DNA of 64,000 bases from Bradyrhizobium sp. LTSP849 (GTDB taxonomy: Bacteria > Pseudomonadota > Alphaproteobacteria > Rhizobiales > Xanthobacteraceae): positions 62,001 to 126,000 of the forward strand of contig NZ_JYMR01000053.1 of NCBI RefSeq assembly GCF_000938255.1. The letters are read 5' to 3'. A model generated the notes under the pieces. The model made no database searches. It had not been told where the DNA came from and worked only from the letters and a program-made list of their open reading frames with translations. Positions 35,000-44,218 of this stretch are shown in pieces. The position numbers and the translations under genes were made by a program. Each line of letters begins with the position of its first letter. Position 1 is the first letter of the stretch.

Positions 35000-35815
35000 A
35001 TGACCCCGACGATTTCTCGTCTCGCTCTCGCAGCCTTCGCCCTCACCGCCTTAATCCTCGCCGCCGAGCCTGCGGTCGCCTGCGGTTCAGGCAATTTCGA
35101 CGCCTGGCTTGCGGATTTCAAAACCGACGCCGCAGCCAAAGGCATCTCGCAACAGGCCATTGCCTCCGGGCTCGCCGGTGTGACGCTCGACCAGGGCGTG
35201 CTCAACCGCGACCACTCGCAAAAGGTCTTCACCCAGACCTTCGAGGAGTTTTCAGGCCGCATGGTGCCGCCGAGGATGACGCGCGGCTCAAACATGATGA
35301 AGCAGTACGGCTCGGTGCTGTCGCGCATCGAGCAGACCTATGGCGTGCCAGGCGAAGTGCTGGTCGCGATCTGGGGTCTCGAGACCGATTTCGGCGTCAA
35401 CACAGGCAAGTTCGCGACGATCCGCTCGCTGGCGACGCTGGCCTATGACTGCCGGCGCGCCGAGCAGTTTCGCGGCGAACTGATGGATGCGCTGCGCATC
35501 GTCCAGCGCGGCGATCTCGCGCCCGCCGACATGAAGGGCGCCTGGGCCGGCGAACTCGGCCAGACCCAGTTCATGCCATCGTCCTGGATGAAATACGCCG
35601 TCGATTTCGACGGCAACGGCAAGCGCGACCTCTTGCGCAACGCGCCCGATGTGCTCGCTTCCACCGCCAACTATCTCGCCGGCTATGGCTGGCAGCGCGG
35701 CAAGGATTGGCAGCCGGGCAGTCCGAACTTCGCGGTGCTCCAGCAGTGGAACAAGAGCGAGGTCTATTCCAAGACGGTCGCTTATTTCGCCACCCAGCTC
35801 GCGCACGCGCCTTAA
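35000..35815 (+). CDS. Lytic murein transglycosylase (MltB-like)
   Basis: A 271-residue exported enzyme of the GH103/MltB type. Signal peptide MTPTISRLALAAFALTALILAAEPAVA; the catalytic Glu is in WGLETDFGVNTG (about 134), followed by the typical TQFMPSSWMKYAVDFDGNGKRD and VLASTANYLAGYGWQRGKDW. It cleaves peptidoglycan glycan strands, forming 1,6-anhydro products. The ATG at 35000 avoids 22 non-conserved upstream residues. Confidence 0.9.
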   Translation: MTPTISRLALAAFALTALILAAEPAVACGSGNFDAWLADFKTDAAAKGISQQAIASGLAGVTLDQGVLNRDHSQKVFTQTFEEFSGRMVPPRMTRGSNMMKQYGSVLSRIEQTYGVPGEVLVAIWGLETDFGVNTGKFATIRSLATLAYDCRRAEQFRGELMDALRIVQRGDLAPADMKGAWAGELGQTQFMPSSWMKYAVDFDGNGKRDLLRNAPDVLASTANYLAGYGWQRGKDWQPGSPNFAVLQQWNKSEVYSKTVAYFATQLAHAP

Positions 35816-35904
35816 GGCAAGCCTGTTTAAGACAAGCCTGAAACGAAACGCGTAGGGCCGATCGCCCAGCGACCGGCCCTCTCTTGGTGCGTTTACTTAC
35901 CCGT

Positions 35905-36168
35905 TTACTTGCCTGCGGTGGCTTGCATCGCCTTGTTCAGGTGCATGCCGCACGCACCCATTTTACCGTTGAGCAGCGCGTCCTGCGCAGCCGTGATTTC
36001 CTTCTCAGCCACGAACTTGCTGTCACCGTCGGCCATGTTCTCGATCGCGGTCTCCGTCTTCTCCAGATTGGACCCACTGCAACCGCCCATGGCGTGCTTG
36101 GCGGCCTGGGCCGGCGCGACGGCGAAAGCGACGGCGGCAATTGCAATAACCCCGAGTAACTTCGTCAT
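35905..36168 (-). CDS. Small exported protein of unknown function
   Basis: An 87-residue protein with signal peptide MTKLLGVIAIAAVAFAVAPAQA, cleaved before AKHAMGGCSGSNLEK. The mature part is helical, with two Cys residues and a terminal CGMHLNKAMQATAGK. The ATG has AAGGAAAG upstream. It resembles widespread small periplasmic proteins of Bradyrhizobium with no known role. Confidence 0.72.
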   Translation of the reverse strand: MTKLLGVIAIAAVAFAVAPAQAAKHAMGGCSGSNLEKTETAIENMADGDSKFVAEKEITAAQDALLNGKMGACGMHLNKAMQATAGK

Positions 36169-36884
36169 GATGTTACTTTCCTTCTCTTCTTCTTGGGACA
36201 GACCCAGCGACATTGCCGGAATCTGCAACATGACTTTGCTGCCGACGCGGCAACTTGCCGCAATAAATTCCCCGCGAGAACTGCGTGATGTTGCGCGCGG
36301 CGCAGAGCCGCATGCGAAATTTCTGATTTTCATTACAAGTTTGTAATCAGGCCTCTGCACGTTCGGCGTGTGTGCAGTGCATCATTGGAACGGACGCTCA
36401 CTTGGCTGATTGAGCAAGAATCTCGGGCCTCGCTGCGAGCCCATTAATGAATTCCTGAAGCCTCGCCCGAACGAATCCCAGCCGTCTCCCCGAGACAGAT
36501 AGCGGGATTATCTCCCTCCAATACTATGAATGCATAATCATTTCTTCTGACACTGATTCATGCGAATCACGCATGCCGGACTTGGGCCTACAAGCTGCCG
36601 CGACGCCTTGAAGATCACGGAAATGTAACCCATTTCCTCAGTATCGGAACCGCGCAAAGATATGTAAATCCGTGATTTAACGGGCATTTAGAGTGCCACG
36701 CGACCGGTTTCGCCTAGCTGTTGGGCGGGACTGCCGAGAGGTTAATCGTCTCTTACCGATGCCATGCATCCTTCGCTTAGCTGCATCGCAACATCGGAAC
36801 TTCCGCACTGCACCACCCTCTTCTATATTCATTTCAACGATGACGCTCAGGTCAAGGGCTGAATCGAACTACAGGAGACTACCA
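36169..36884. other. Long gene-free region upstream of the DUF1127 gene
   Basis: About 715 bp. An AT-rich segment (about 36520-36580) is flanked by GC-rich DNA. I see no open frame with family features, no good hairpin and no recognised regulator box. The divergent small exported gene and the DUF1127 gene must both be controlled from here; long leaders or an unannotated small RNA are possible. Confidence 0.35.
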
Positions 36885-37037
36885 ATGCTGCTCTCGCTCA
36901 TCCGCATGATCCAGGCTTTCCGGGACTATCAGCGCAATGTTGCCGAGCTGTCCCAGCTCAGCGATCGCGAACTGGCCGACATCGGCCTCGATCGCTCGGA
37001 CATCCCGCGCGTTGCCGCCGGTCAGTATCAGGGCTGA
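36885..37037 (+). CDS. DUF1127 small protein
   Basis: A 50-residue DUF1127 protein with the arginine-rich C-terminal helix LSDRELADIGLDRSDIPRVAAG. AGGAG lies eight bases before the ATG. Small DUF1127 proteins influence RNA turnover and C1/stress metabolism in several alphaproteobacteria. A hairpin (37071-37089) follows. Confidence 0.88.
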   Translation: MLLSLIRMIQAFRDYQRNVAELSQLSDRELADIGLDRSDIPRVAAGQYQG

Positions 37038-37070
37038 TATCGTTCAGCCCTTAACCGGACGAACCGATAA

Positions 37071-37098
37071 CGCCCGCCTCGTGCGGGCGCTGTCGTTT
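37071..37098 (+). terminator. Terminator after the DUF1127 gene
   Basis: Stem CGCCCGC (37071-37077) with GCGGGCG (37083-37089), loop CTCGT, then CTGTCGTTTT. The T run is delayed, so termination may be partial. Confidence 0.6.
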
Positions 37099-37163
37099 TC
37101 AGCGGCAGAAAACTCGATCTCAGCGATTCCACTGACCGCCGAAAAGCGCTACCTGTCCGCCCC

Positions 37164-38591
37164 ATGACAGGATCCCAATCTAATACCGTGCACGTCATCG
37201 GCGCAGGCCTTGCCGGCTCCGAGGCCGCCTGGCAGGTGGCGAAATCCGGCGTGCCCGTGGTGCTGCACGAGATGCGGCCGGACCGCATGACCGAGGCACA
37301 CCGCACCGACGGACTCGCCGAGCTCGTCTGCTCCAATTCGTTCCGTTCGGACGATGCCGCCAACAACGCCGTCGGCCTGCTCCATGCGGAGATGCGCCGG
37401 CTCGGCTCACTGATCATGCGCGCGGCCGACGCCAACCAGGTGCCTGCCGGCGGCGCACTCGCCGTCGACCGCGACGGCTTTTCGGCCGCCGTCACCAAGG
37501 CGCTCAACGACCATCCGCTCATCGAGATCGCCCGCGGCGAAGTCGCAGGCCTGCCACCGGCGGACTGGAGCAACGTCATCGTTGCGACTGGCCCCCTCAC
37601 CTCCGCCCCGCTGGCCGACGCCATCCGCGGGCTGACCGACGAGAACGCGCTCGCCTTCTTCGACGCGATCGCGCCGATCGTGCACCGCGAATCCATCGAC
37701 ATGTCGGCGGCCTGGTTCCAGTCCCGCTACGACAAGGTCGGCCCCGGCGGCACCGGTGCCGACTACATCAACTGCCCGATGACGAAAGAGCAGTATGACG
37801 GCTTCGTCGCCGCGTTGATCGCCGGCGAGAAGACCGAATTCAAGGAGTGGGAGACCAACACGCCCTATTTCGACGGCTGCCTGCCGATCGAGGTGATGGC
37901 GGAGCGCGGTCCCGAGACCTTGCGCCACGGCCCGATGAAGCCGGTCGGCCTCACCAATCCGCACGATCCCGCGACGAAAGCCTACGCGATCGTGCAGCTG
38001 CGCCAGGACAACAAGCTCGGCACGCTCTACAACATCGTCGGCTTCCAGACGAAGCTGAAGTACGGCGAGCAGCAGCGCATCTTCCGCACCATTCCGGGGC
38101 TGGAGAAGGCCGAGTTCGCCCGCCTCGGCGGCCTGCATCGCAACACCTTCCTGAACTCGCCAAAGCTGCTCGACGGCCAGTTGCGCCTGCGCGCGCAGCC
38201 GCGGCTGCGCTTTGCCGGCCAGATGACGGGCTGCGAGGGCTATGTGGAATCCGCCAGCGTCGGCCTGATCGCCGGCCTCTATGCGGCAGCCGATTCGCGC
38301 GGCGAGACGCTTGCGAGCCCACCCGGCACGACCGCGCTGGGATCGCTGCTCAGCCACATCACCGGCGGCCATATCGAGACCATCGAACCGGGCACGCGCT
38401 CGTTCCAGCCGATGAACATCAATTTTGGCCTGTTCCCGCCGCTCGCGAGCGCACCGACGAAGAAGCCGGACGGCACGCGTCTGCGCGGCAACGAGAAAAC
38501 GGTGGCCAAGAAGCAGGCGATGAGCGCTCTGGCGCTCGCCGATCTCGATCGCTGGATCGCCGATCATTTGCGCATTGCCGCCGCGGCGTGA
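37164..38591 (+). CDS. trmFO: Methylenetetrahydrofolate-tRNA (uracil-5-)-methyltransferase
   Basis: A 475-residue FAD/folate-dependent tRNA methyltransferase that makes ribothymidine 54. FAD-binding [12 protein letters not shown] is at the N-terminus, [11 protein letters not shown] and GLLHAEMR contain the active-site region, and the C-terminus has LFPPL and a typical [15 protein letters not shown]. The stop is seven bases before the next gene, suggesting an operon with the kinase-like fusion protein. Confidence 0.97.
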   Translation: MTGSQSNTVHVIGAGLAGSEAAWQVAKSGVPVVLHEMRPDRMTEAHRTDGLAELVCSNSFRSDDAANNAVGLLHAEMRRLGSLIMRAADANQVPAGGALAVDRDGFSAAVTKALNDHPLIEIARGEVAGLPPADWSNVIVATGPLTSAPLADAIRGLTDENALAFFDAIAPIVHRESIDMSAAWFQSRYDKVGPGGTGADYINCPMTKEQYDGFVAALIAGEKTEFKEWETNTPYFDGCLPIEVMAERGPETLRHGPMKPVGLTNPHDPATKAYAIVQLRQDNKLGTLYNIVGFQTKLKYGEQQRIFRTIPGLEKAEFARLGGLHRNTFLNSPKLLDGQLRLRAQPRLRFAGQMTGCEGYVESASVGLIAGLYAAADSRGETLASPPGTTALGSLLSHITGGHIETIEPGTRSFQPMNINFGLFPPLASAPTKKPDGTRLRGNEKTVAKKQAMSALALADLDRWIADHLRIAAAA

Positions 38592-38598
38592 GTTTGAG

Positions 38599-39693
38599 AT
38601 GAACCTTCCCAAAGACGACGCCGCGGTGCTCTCGGCACGCTGGATCGAGGGCGTGCTGCTCAAGCGCGACGTGTTCTCGACCGTCGAGCGCGGCCGCTTC
38701 CGTGGCGACAATGGCGAGGTCGACGCTGTGCTGCGCCGGCTCGACGAGGTGCCGTGGTGGTCGTTCCTCCTGGCACGCCATCTGTTCGCGCGCGAGAAGC
38801 ATGCGCTGGCGCTCGCCAAGGGCCTCGACGTCGGTCCCGAGCTCTTGTGGGCCGGCCGCCGCGCCCTGATGCGCGGCTTCGTTGACGGCGTCGCACTGCA
38901 TCTGGCGAAGCCGCATGGCGATCTCGCCTATTTCCGCTCGGCCAAGGTGGCGCTGCGCCGGATGCGCCGCGCCGGCATCTGCCACAACGATCTCGCCAAG
39001 GAGCAGAACTGGCTGGTCGGCCGCGACGGCCGCGCCTATGTGACCGACTTCCAGCTCGCCGCCTGCTTCAAACGCCGCGGACGGCTCTATCGCGTCCTCG
39101 CCTATGAGGATCTCCGGCACCTCCTCAAGCACAAGCGTTCCTATGCGCCTGAGGCGCTAACGCCGCGCGAACGAAAAATTCTCGCGAAAAAGTCGTTCGC
39201 CGCGAGCCTGTGGCTCGCCACCGGCAAGAAGGTCTATCGGGCAATCACGCGCGGCCTGTTCAACTTCACCGACCGGGAGGGCGGCGGCCGCCGGCTCGTC
39301 AACGATGCGCCGGTGCTGGCCGAGCTGATCCGCAAGATTCCGGCCGTGCGCGACACCGCGATCGTCGCCTTTGCCGACCGCCGCTCGGGCGTCGGGCTCT
39401 ATGCCTTCGTCGAGGCCGATCACGCCGCACTCGAGGGCCAGATTCGCAACGAGCTCAGCGCCGCGAAAGGCCCAAAGCCGCCGGAACACATCCAGGTCGT
39501 GCACGCGCTACCGCGCGACGCCAGCGGCAGGCCCCGCACCGAGATCCTGCAACTGGTCGCCATGAACCAGCTCGACCTGATCGAGCCGATGATGAAGAAC
39601 GACCAGGACCGCGCCTTCCTGAAGGACATTCTGGAGCAGCGCAAAAACCTGCGTGACCGCTTCAATTTTGAGGCGCACCTGCCGGCGGGCTGA
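38599..39693 (+). CDS. Kinase-like protein fused to an AMP-binding_C-like domain
   Basis: A 364-residue protein. The N-terminal half (about 10-175) resembles Kdo/WaaP-RIO type kinases: a catalytic-loop-like H-N-D-L-A-K-E-Q-N (129-137) and a metal-binding-like D-F-Q-L (150-153). About 40 basic residues follow, then a C-terminal domain (about 250-350; LIRKIPAVRDTAIVAFADR, LYAFVEAD and a LPRDASGRPRTEILQ) resembling the C-terminal domain of acyl-CoA ligases. The catalytic Lys there is replaced by Arg (SGR). It follows trmFO by seven bases. It could phosphorylate a lipid or a protein; I do not know its substrate. Confidence 0.68.
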   Translation: MNLPKDDAAVLSARWIEGVLLKRDVFSTVERGRFRGDNGEVDAVLRRLDEVPWWSFLLARHLFAREKHALALAKGLDVGPELLWAGRRALMRGFVDGVALHLAKPHGDLAYFRSAKVALRRMRRAGICHNDLAKEQNWLVGRDGRAYVTDFQLAACFKRRGRLYRVLAYEDLRHLLKHKRSYAPEALTPRERKILAKKSFAASLWLATGKKVYRAITRGLFNFTDREGGGRRLVNDAPVLAELIRKIPAVRDTAIVAFADRRSGVGLYAFVEADHAALEGQIRNELSAAKGPKPPEHIQVVHALPRDASGRPRTEILQLVAMNQLDLIEPMMKNDQDRAFLKDILEQRKNLRDRFNFEAHLPAG

Positions 39694-39787
39694 CAGGCTG
39701 CCCGCGCCTTGAAGCGTCCACATTGGCGATAGAGAAGCAGTCGGATAACGCAGGTTTGGCGGAGTTATGGGCACTCGGGGGACGAAG

Positions 39788-40342
39788 ATGCATCGCGTGG
39801 CTGGCGGCCTGATCGCCGGCCTTCTGTTGCTGGCCACCGCACCCGCAATGGCCGAATCTCCGGCAGAGCAGATCTCCAGCTTCCGCCTCAAGCATGGTGA
39901 GGTCCGCGTCGTGCGCGATGCCACCCTCGACCGCATTGCGATGGACCAGGCACGCGCGATGGCGGCGAAGGATGATCTCAGCCACGAGACGCTCGGCCCG
40001 TTCAACAGGCGCATCGCGCCGGCCGGCGCGGGCCGTGCCGCCGAGAACATTGCTTACGGCTACGACAATTTCGAGAAGACGCTCGGCCAGTGGATCGACT
40101 CCTCCGGCCACCGCAAGAACCTATTGCTCCCCAACGCCTCCCGCGTCGGAATTGCGAGCGCCAAGAATGCCAGCGGCAAGCGCACCTATTGGGCCATGGA
40201 GATCGCCGGCGATTACGAGCAGAAGCGCGGCAAGGGCAAGAAGGACACGGAGCCGCTGGTCGTCGTAAAGCGCGAGGCTGCTCCCGCGAGCAAGCCCAAA
40301 TCCAGCAACTGCCACATCAAGCTGCTCGGCCTCTGCATCTGA
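39788..40342 (+). CDS. Exported CAP-domain protein
   Basis: A 184-residue protein with a signal peptide (MHRVAGGLIAGLLLLATAPAMAES) and a CAP/SCP-like domain (LDRIAMDQARAMAAKDDLSHETLGPFNRRI, NIAYGYDNFEKTLGQWIDSSGHRKNLLLP), then a basic tail (KRGKGKKD) and a C-terminal C-x6-C pair near the end. Bacterial CAP proteins are often secreted; function unknown. GGGGGA precedes the ATG. Confidence 0.85.
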   Translation: MHRVAGGLIAGLLLLATAPAMAESPAEQISSFRLKHGEVRVVRDATLDRIAMDQARAMAAKDDLSHETLGPFNRRIAPAGAGRAAENIAYGYDNFEKTLGQWIDSSGHRKNLLLPNASRVGIASAKNASGKRTYWAMEIAGDYEQKRGKGKKDTEPLVVVKREAAPASKPKSSNCHIKLLGLCI

Positions 40343-40439
40343 GACGACGCCAGGCATTGTTCCTTGCTGTCCGCCATCTTGCCCGCATTGTTCGGCGCGT
40401 CTAATTCATGCAGAAAGATGGCGAGAAGCGGAGGCCTAG

Positions 40440-41618
40440 TTGATCGACATCGCGCGAATACGTGCCGACACGCCTGCCACCAGCCGGCTCACATACCTGC
40501 ATAACGCGGGAGCCGCTCTCATGCCCGCGCCTGTTGTCGAGGCGATGAAGCAGCATATCGATCTGGAAGGCGAGATTGGCGGCTATGCTGCCGCCGACCG
40601 AGAATCCGATCGGCTTGATGCCGTCTACGGCTCTGTGGCGCGCCTGCTGAATGCCGCGCCGGACGAAATCGCCCTCGTGGAGAACGCGACAGTTGCCTGG
40701 CAGATGGCGTTTTATGCGCTGCTGTTTCGCACCGGCGATCGCATCCTGACCGCCGAGGCGGAATATGCCGCCAATTATGTCGCCTTTCTTCAGGTCGCCA
40801 AGCGGACGGGCGCGATCATCGAGGTGGTGCCGAGCGATGCCAGCGGCGAGCTCGACGTCCACGCGCTCGAGCGCATGATCGATGAGCGCGTGAAGCTGAT
40901 CGCGATCACCTGGGTCCCGACCAATGGCGGCCTCGTCAATCCTGCGGCGGCCGTCGGCAGGATCGCGCGCGCACGAGGCATTCCCTATCTGCTCGACGCC
41001 TGCCAGGCGATCGGCCAGATGCAAGTCGACGTCGAAGCGATCGGCTGCGACATGCTGTCCGCCACCGGCCGCAAATTTTTGCGCGGCCCGCGCGGCACCG
41101 GCTTTCTCTACGTCCGCCGGGCGCTGCTGCAACAGCTCGAGCCCCCCATGATCGACCACTTCGCGGCGCCCTGGGTTTCGCGCGATGAGTACCGGCTCCG
41201 CGACGATGCGCGCCGTTTCGAGACCTGGGAGAACAACTACACAGCCCGGCTGGGACTCGGCGCGGCCATCGATTACGCCCTCGATATCGGAATAGGCCCG
41301 ATCGAACAGCGCTGCCGCATGCTTGCGGACCGCCTTCGCAGCGGCCTCACCTCCATTCGCGGCATCAAAATTCGTGACCTCGGACGCACGCCGGGTGCCA
41401 TCGTCAGCTTCACGATGGAGGGGTATGAGGCCGAGGCCATCGTCACCAGCGCCGGCGCGGCCGGCATCACGATCGGCGCATCGGATCCATCGAGCACCCG
41501 CATCGACTCCGAGGTGCGCTCCCTGCCGGTGCTCGTGCGCGCATCCCCGCATTACTACAACACGGAGGCCGAGATCGATCGGCTGATCGGCCACCTCGCA
41601 GGTTTGGCGCCGCGATAG
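40440..41618 (+). CDS. Class V aminotransferase (PLP enzyme)
   Basis: A 392-residue PLP enzyme related to isopenicillin N epimerase and cysteine desulfurase families. The Schiff-base Lys is in SATGRKFLRGPRGTGF, the preceding Asp in LLDACQAIGQM, and other pockets are conserved. The start is a TTG at 40440, preceded by GGAGG at eight bases. It is convergent with threonine ammonia-lyase seven bases away. The substrate is unknown; amino-acid racemisation or lyase activity is possible. Confidence 0.88.
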   Translation: MIDIARIRADTPATSRLTYLHNAGAALMPAPVVEAMKQHIDLEGEIGGYAAADRESDRLDAVYGSVARLLNAAPDEIALVENATVAWQMAFYALLFRTGDRILTAEAEYAANYVAFLQVAKRTGAIIEVVPSDASGELDVHALERMIDERVKLIAITWVPTNGGLVNPAAAVGRIARARGIPYLLDACQAIGQMQVDVEAIGCDMLSATGRKFLRGPRGTGFLYVRRALLQQLEPPMIDHFAAPWVSRDEYRLRDDARRFETWENNYTARLGLGAAIDYALDIGIGPIEQRCRMLADRLRSGLTSIRGIKIRDLGRTPGAIVSFTMEGYEAEAIVTSAGAAGITIGASDPSSTRIDSEVRSLPVLVRASPHYYNTEAEIDRLIGHLAGLAPR

Positions 41619-41624
41619 CGACGC

Positions 41625-42869
41625 TCAGGTGCAGCGTGCGCTCAGCCCGGATGCGCCGAGCTTGGCCATGACCTCGTCGAGATGCGCGCTATCGCGGGTT
41701 TCGATGACGAGTTGCAGCAGTGTCGCCTTAGCCGGCAGATCGGAGAACGTCCGCTGGTGCGAGACCTCGATGATGTTGGCGCCGGCCTCGGCCAGCAGCG
41801 CCGCGACCGCGGCCAATTGCCCGGGCCGGTCGGGGATATCGAGCGACAATTGGGTCAGCCGGCCCTCGCGCGCAAGCTCACGCGTGAGCACCGAGGCGAT
41901 CAGCCTTGTGTCGATATTGCCTCCGCTCAGGACCAGCCCGACTTTCTGGCCGGCGAAGCGCGACGGATCTGACATGACCGCCGCGAGGCCCGCGGCGCCG
42001 GCGCCCTCGACGACCGTCTTCTCGATCGAGATCAGGGTTGCGACCGCGCGCTCGAGCTCGGCTTCGTTGACGAGCGCAATGTCGTCGACGAGGTGGCGGA
42101 CGATCTCGGTGGTAATCTTACCGGGCGATTTCACCGCAATGCCTTCGGCCAGCGTATCGCCACGCGCGGGCAGAGTGCCGCCGTGGATGGCGTTGTACAT
42201 CGAGGGATAGAGCCAGGCCTCGACGCCCAGAATCCGCAATGATGGCTTCAAGGACTTCGCGGCTATGGCAATGCCGCTGATCAGGCCACCGCCGCCGATC
42301 GGGACGACCAGCGTATCGAGCTCCGGCACCGCCGTGAGCATCTCAAGCCCGACCGTGCCCTGCCCCGCAATGACCAGCGGATCGTCGTAAGGGTGGACGA
42401 AGATCATGTCGCGGGCCTCGCCGTGGCTTCGCGCGAACGCGGCAGCCTCCTCCAGCGTCGCGCCGGTAACGACCACCTCAGCACCGTGATGCCTGGTATT
42501 CTCGACCTTCACCATCGGTGTGCCCACGGGCATGACGATGGTGGCGGGAATGCCGAGCCGCCTGGCGTGATAGGCCACGCCCTGCGCATGGTTTCCCGCA
42601 GACATCGCGACCACGCCGCGCGCACGTTCTACCGGCGTCAGCGCCGTGAGCCGGTTCAGCGCGCCGCGCTCCTTGAACGAGGAGGTGAACTGGAGGTTCT
42701 CGAATTTGAGCCAGATCTCGCAGCCGCAGATGTTGCTCAGCGTCCGGCTGTAGCTACAGGGCGTTTCGACCACGGCGCCCCGGATCGTAGCGGCAGCGGC
42801 ATGAATGTCGCTCAGTGCGACCGGAAAGTCGCTCGGATCGGAGGATACGGTTTGGGACAACTCGGCCAT
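41625..42869 (-). CDS. ilvA: Threonine ammonia-lyase
   Basis: A 414-residue PLP enzyme that deaminates threonine to 2-oxobutanoate. The Lys of the Schiff base is in SSFKERGALN, the glycine-rich phosphate loop is IGGGGLISG, and the C-terminal about 75 residues form an ACT domain (LSLDIPDRPGQLAAVAALLAEAGANIIEVSHQRTF), typical of the allosteric/TdcB-like short form. Whether it is biosynthetic or catabolic cannot be told. The substrate threonine links it to the asd pathway. Confidence 0.88.
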   Translation of the reverse strand: MAELSQTVSSDPSDFPVALSDIHAAAATIRGAVVETPCSYSRTLSNICGCEIWLKFENLQFTSSFKERGALNRLTALTPVERARGVVAMSAGNHAQGVAYHARRLGIPATIVMPVGTPMVKVENTRHHGAEVVVTGATLEEAAAFARSHGEARDMIFVHPYDDPLVIAGQGTVGLEMLTAVPELDTLVVPIGGGGLISGIAIAAKSLKPSLRILGVEAWLYPSMYNAIHGGTLPARGDTLAEGIAVKSPGKITTEIVRHLVDDIALVNEAELERAVATLISIEKTVVEGAGAAGLAAVMSDPSRFAGQKVGLVLSGGNIDTRLIASVLTRELAREGRLTQLSLDIPDRPGQLAAVAALLAEAGANIIEVSHQRTFSDLPAKATLLQLVIETRDSAHLDEVMAKLGASGLSARCT

Positions 42870-42914
42870 AGGACAGCATAGAGCATTTGGCCGGCCCGGG
42901 CGATAAGCCGAGCG

Positions 42915-43778
42915 CTATTTGGTAAATTCCCGCGATCGTGAAGCCCGCCACAGCGTCCACAGCGTGCGCAACCGCGACGCCGGCTGCGGCGCGAACGGAT
43001 TGCGCCCCGGCCGCGACAGGCGCTTGAGATCGGCCCGTGCCTGGCTTAGCGGCAGAAGCGCAGGCCGGACCGACGGCGGCACCTCCGCGAGCAGCGATAT
43101 GGCCGTTGCCAAATGTTGCTGCGCCTCGCTCACGAGCTGATCCAAGACAGCTCTGAGATTGGAGCTCTCCTTACCGGCAAAGACATCTTCGATCCCGCAG
43201 TCGTGGCTATCCAGAATCTGCTGCGGCAGGAACAGTTGCCGGTGCGCGGCATCGCGCGGCAAATTCGTGATCACCTGCGCGATGCCCTGCGCCAGCCCGG
43301 CGTGCCGCGCGAGATGCTCGACGGCTTCCGAAGGCGGCGCCATGATCCGGGCTGCGAGCGTGAACAACGCCGAACAGGTCGCAGCCAGATAGCCTTCGAG
43401 CGCCGTCATCGTCGGCATTGGATCGTTGTAGAGATCGAACTGGTGCTCGTCGGCGAGCAGCGACAATGGCTCGACCGGCAGCTCGAAATCGCGGATCGCC
43501 CGCAGTAGCTCTGCCGCGACCGGATTGCCCTCGACGCTGCCATGGGCGTGGCCTGACAGCATGTCGGTCCACCATTGCAGGCGGATTTCGCCGGGCAAGG
43601 GCTGGCTCACCTGATCGCGGACGCGGACGATCTCGACATTGAAGGCGTAGAGCGCCAGCAGCGCGCGACGCTCGACGGCGGGCACGAACAGCGTCGCGAC
43701 ATAGCGCGGAAAGTCATGGCTTCGCACGAGATCGGCGCAGAAGGCAGCGCTATCGGCAGGAGGCGTGGCGCTGTTCAT
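42915..43778 (-). CDS. Phytoene/squalene-synthase-like protein (NDUFAF6-like)
   Basis: A 287-residue protein with the trans-isoprenyl fold: FCADLVRSHDFPRYVATLFVP, RALLALYAFNVEIVRVRD, RLQWWTDML and AQGIAQVITNLPRDA. The first Asp-rich region is not D-x-x-x-D, so it is probably not an active synthase. Its ATG overlaps the stop of the Mth938 gene by four bases. The eukaryotic relative of this family, NDUFAF6, is a complex I assembly factor. Confidence 0.82.
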   Translation of the reverse strand: MNSATPPADSAAFCADLVRSHDFPRYVATLFVPAVERRALLALYAFNVEIVRVRDQVSQPLPGEIRLQWWTDMLSGHAHGSVEGNPVAAELLRAIRDFELPVEPLSLLADEHQFDLYNDPMPTMTALEGYLAATCSALFTLAARIMAPPSEAVEHLARHAGLAQGIAQVITNLPRDAAHRQLFLPQQILDSHDCGIEDVFAGKESSNLRAVLDQLVSEAQQHLATAISLLAEVPPSVRPALLPLSQARADLKRLSRPGRNPFAPQPASRLRTLWTLWRASRSREFTK

Positions 43779-44158
43779 GGCACGGCGATCAGCGCGGCCG
43801 CGACGCGACGCCGTTCGCCGATCATGATGTTGTAGGTGCGCACGGCGGGACCGGTCTGCATCGTGTCCAGCACCACTCTCACCGCCTTCAAGGCCTGTCG
43901 CAGCTCCGGCGGCGGCAGCCACACTCCGGTTCCGGTGCCGACCAGAAGCGTGTCGATGCTGTTGGCAGCCGCAAAGACCCGCTCAAGCGAATAACGGTCG
44001 ATCCTGGCGGGATCGGTCACGTCCCAGGCCCAGATCGCGTCGGGCAGGCAGAGCAGCGAGCCCCGATGCGACATGCCCGCAAAGGCAAAGCCGCCCTTGC
44101 CATAGGCCTCAATTGGCGCCGAGCGCGGGAAATGCGGTGCGTTGGGATCGCCGGCCAT
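43775..44158 (-). CDS. Mth938/DUF498 domain protein (NDUFAF3-like)
   Basis: A 127-residue protein with the Mth938 fold (PIEAYGKGGFAFAGMSHRGSLLCLPDAIWAW, LLVGTGTGVWLPPPELRQAL, and VRTYNIMIGERRRVAAALIAV). It lies between secF and the phytoene-synthase-like gene. Mitochondrial NDUFAF3 belongs to this family. The overlap with the following gene indicates a shared transcript. Confidence 0.85.
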   Translation of the reverse strand: MAGDPNAPHFPRSAPIEAYGKGGFAFAGMSHRGSLLCLPDAIWAWDVTDPARIDRYSLERVFAAANSIDTLLVGTGTGVWLPPPELRQALKAVRVVLDTMQTGPAVRTYNIMIGERRRVAAALIAVP

Positions 44159-44218
44159 GCGCTTCGTCCGAATGAGCTTACTGCCGTCGCAAACGCTTGC
44201 GAGGGCATGCGGTTCGGA

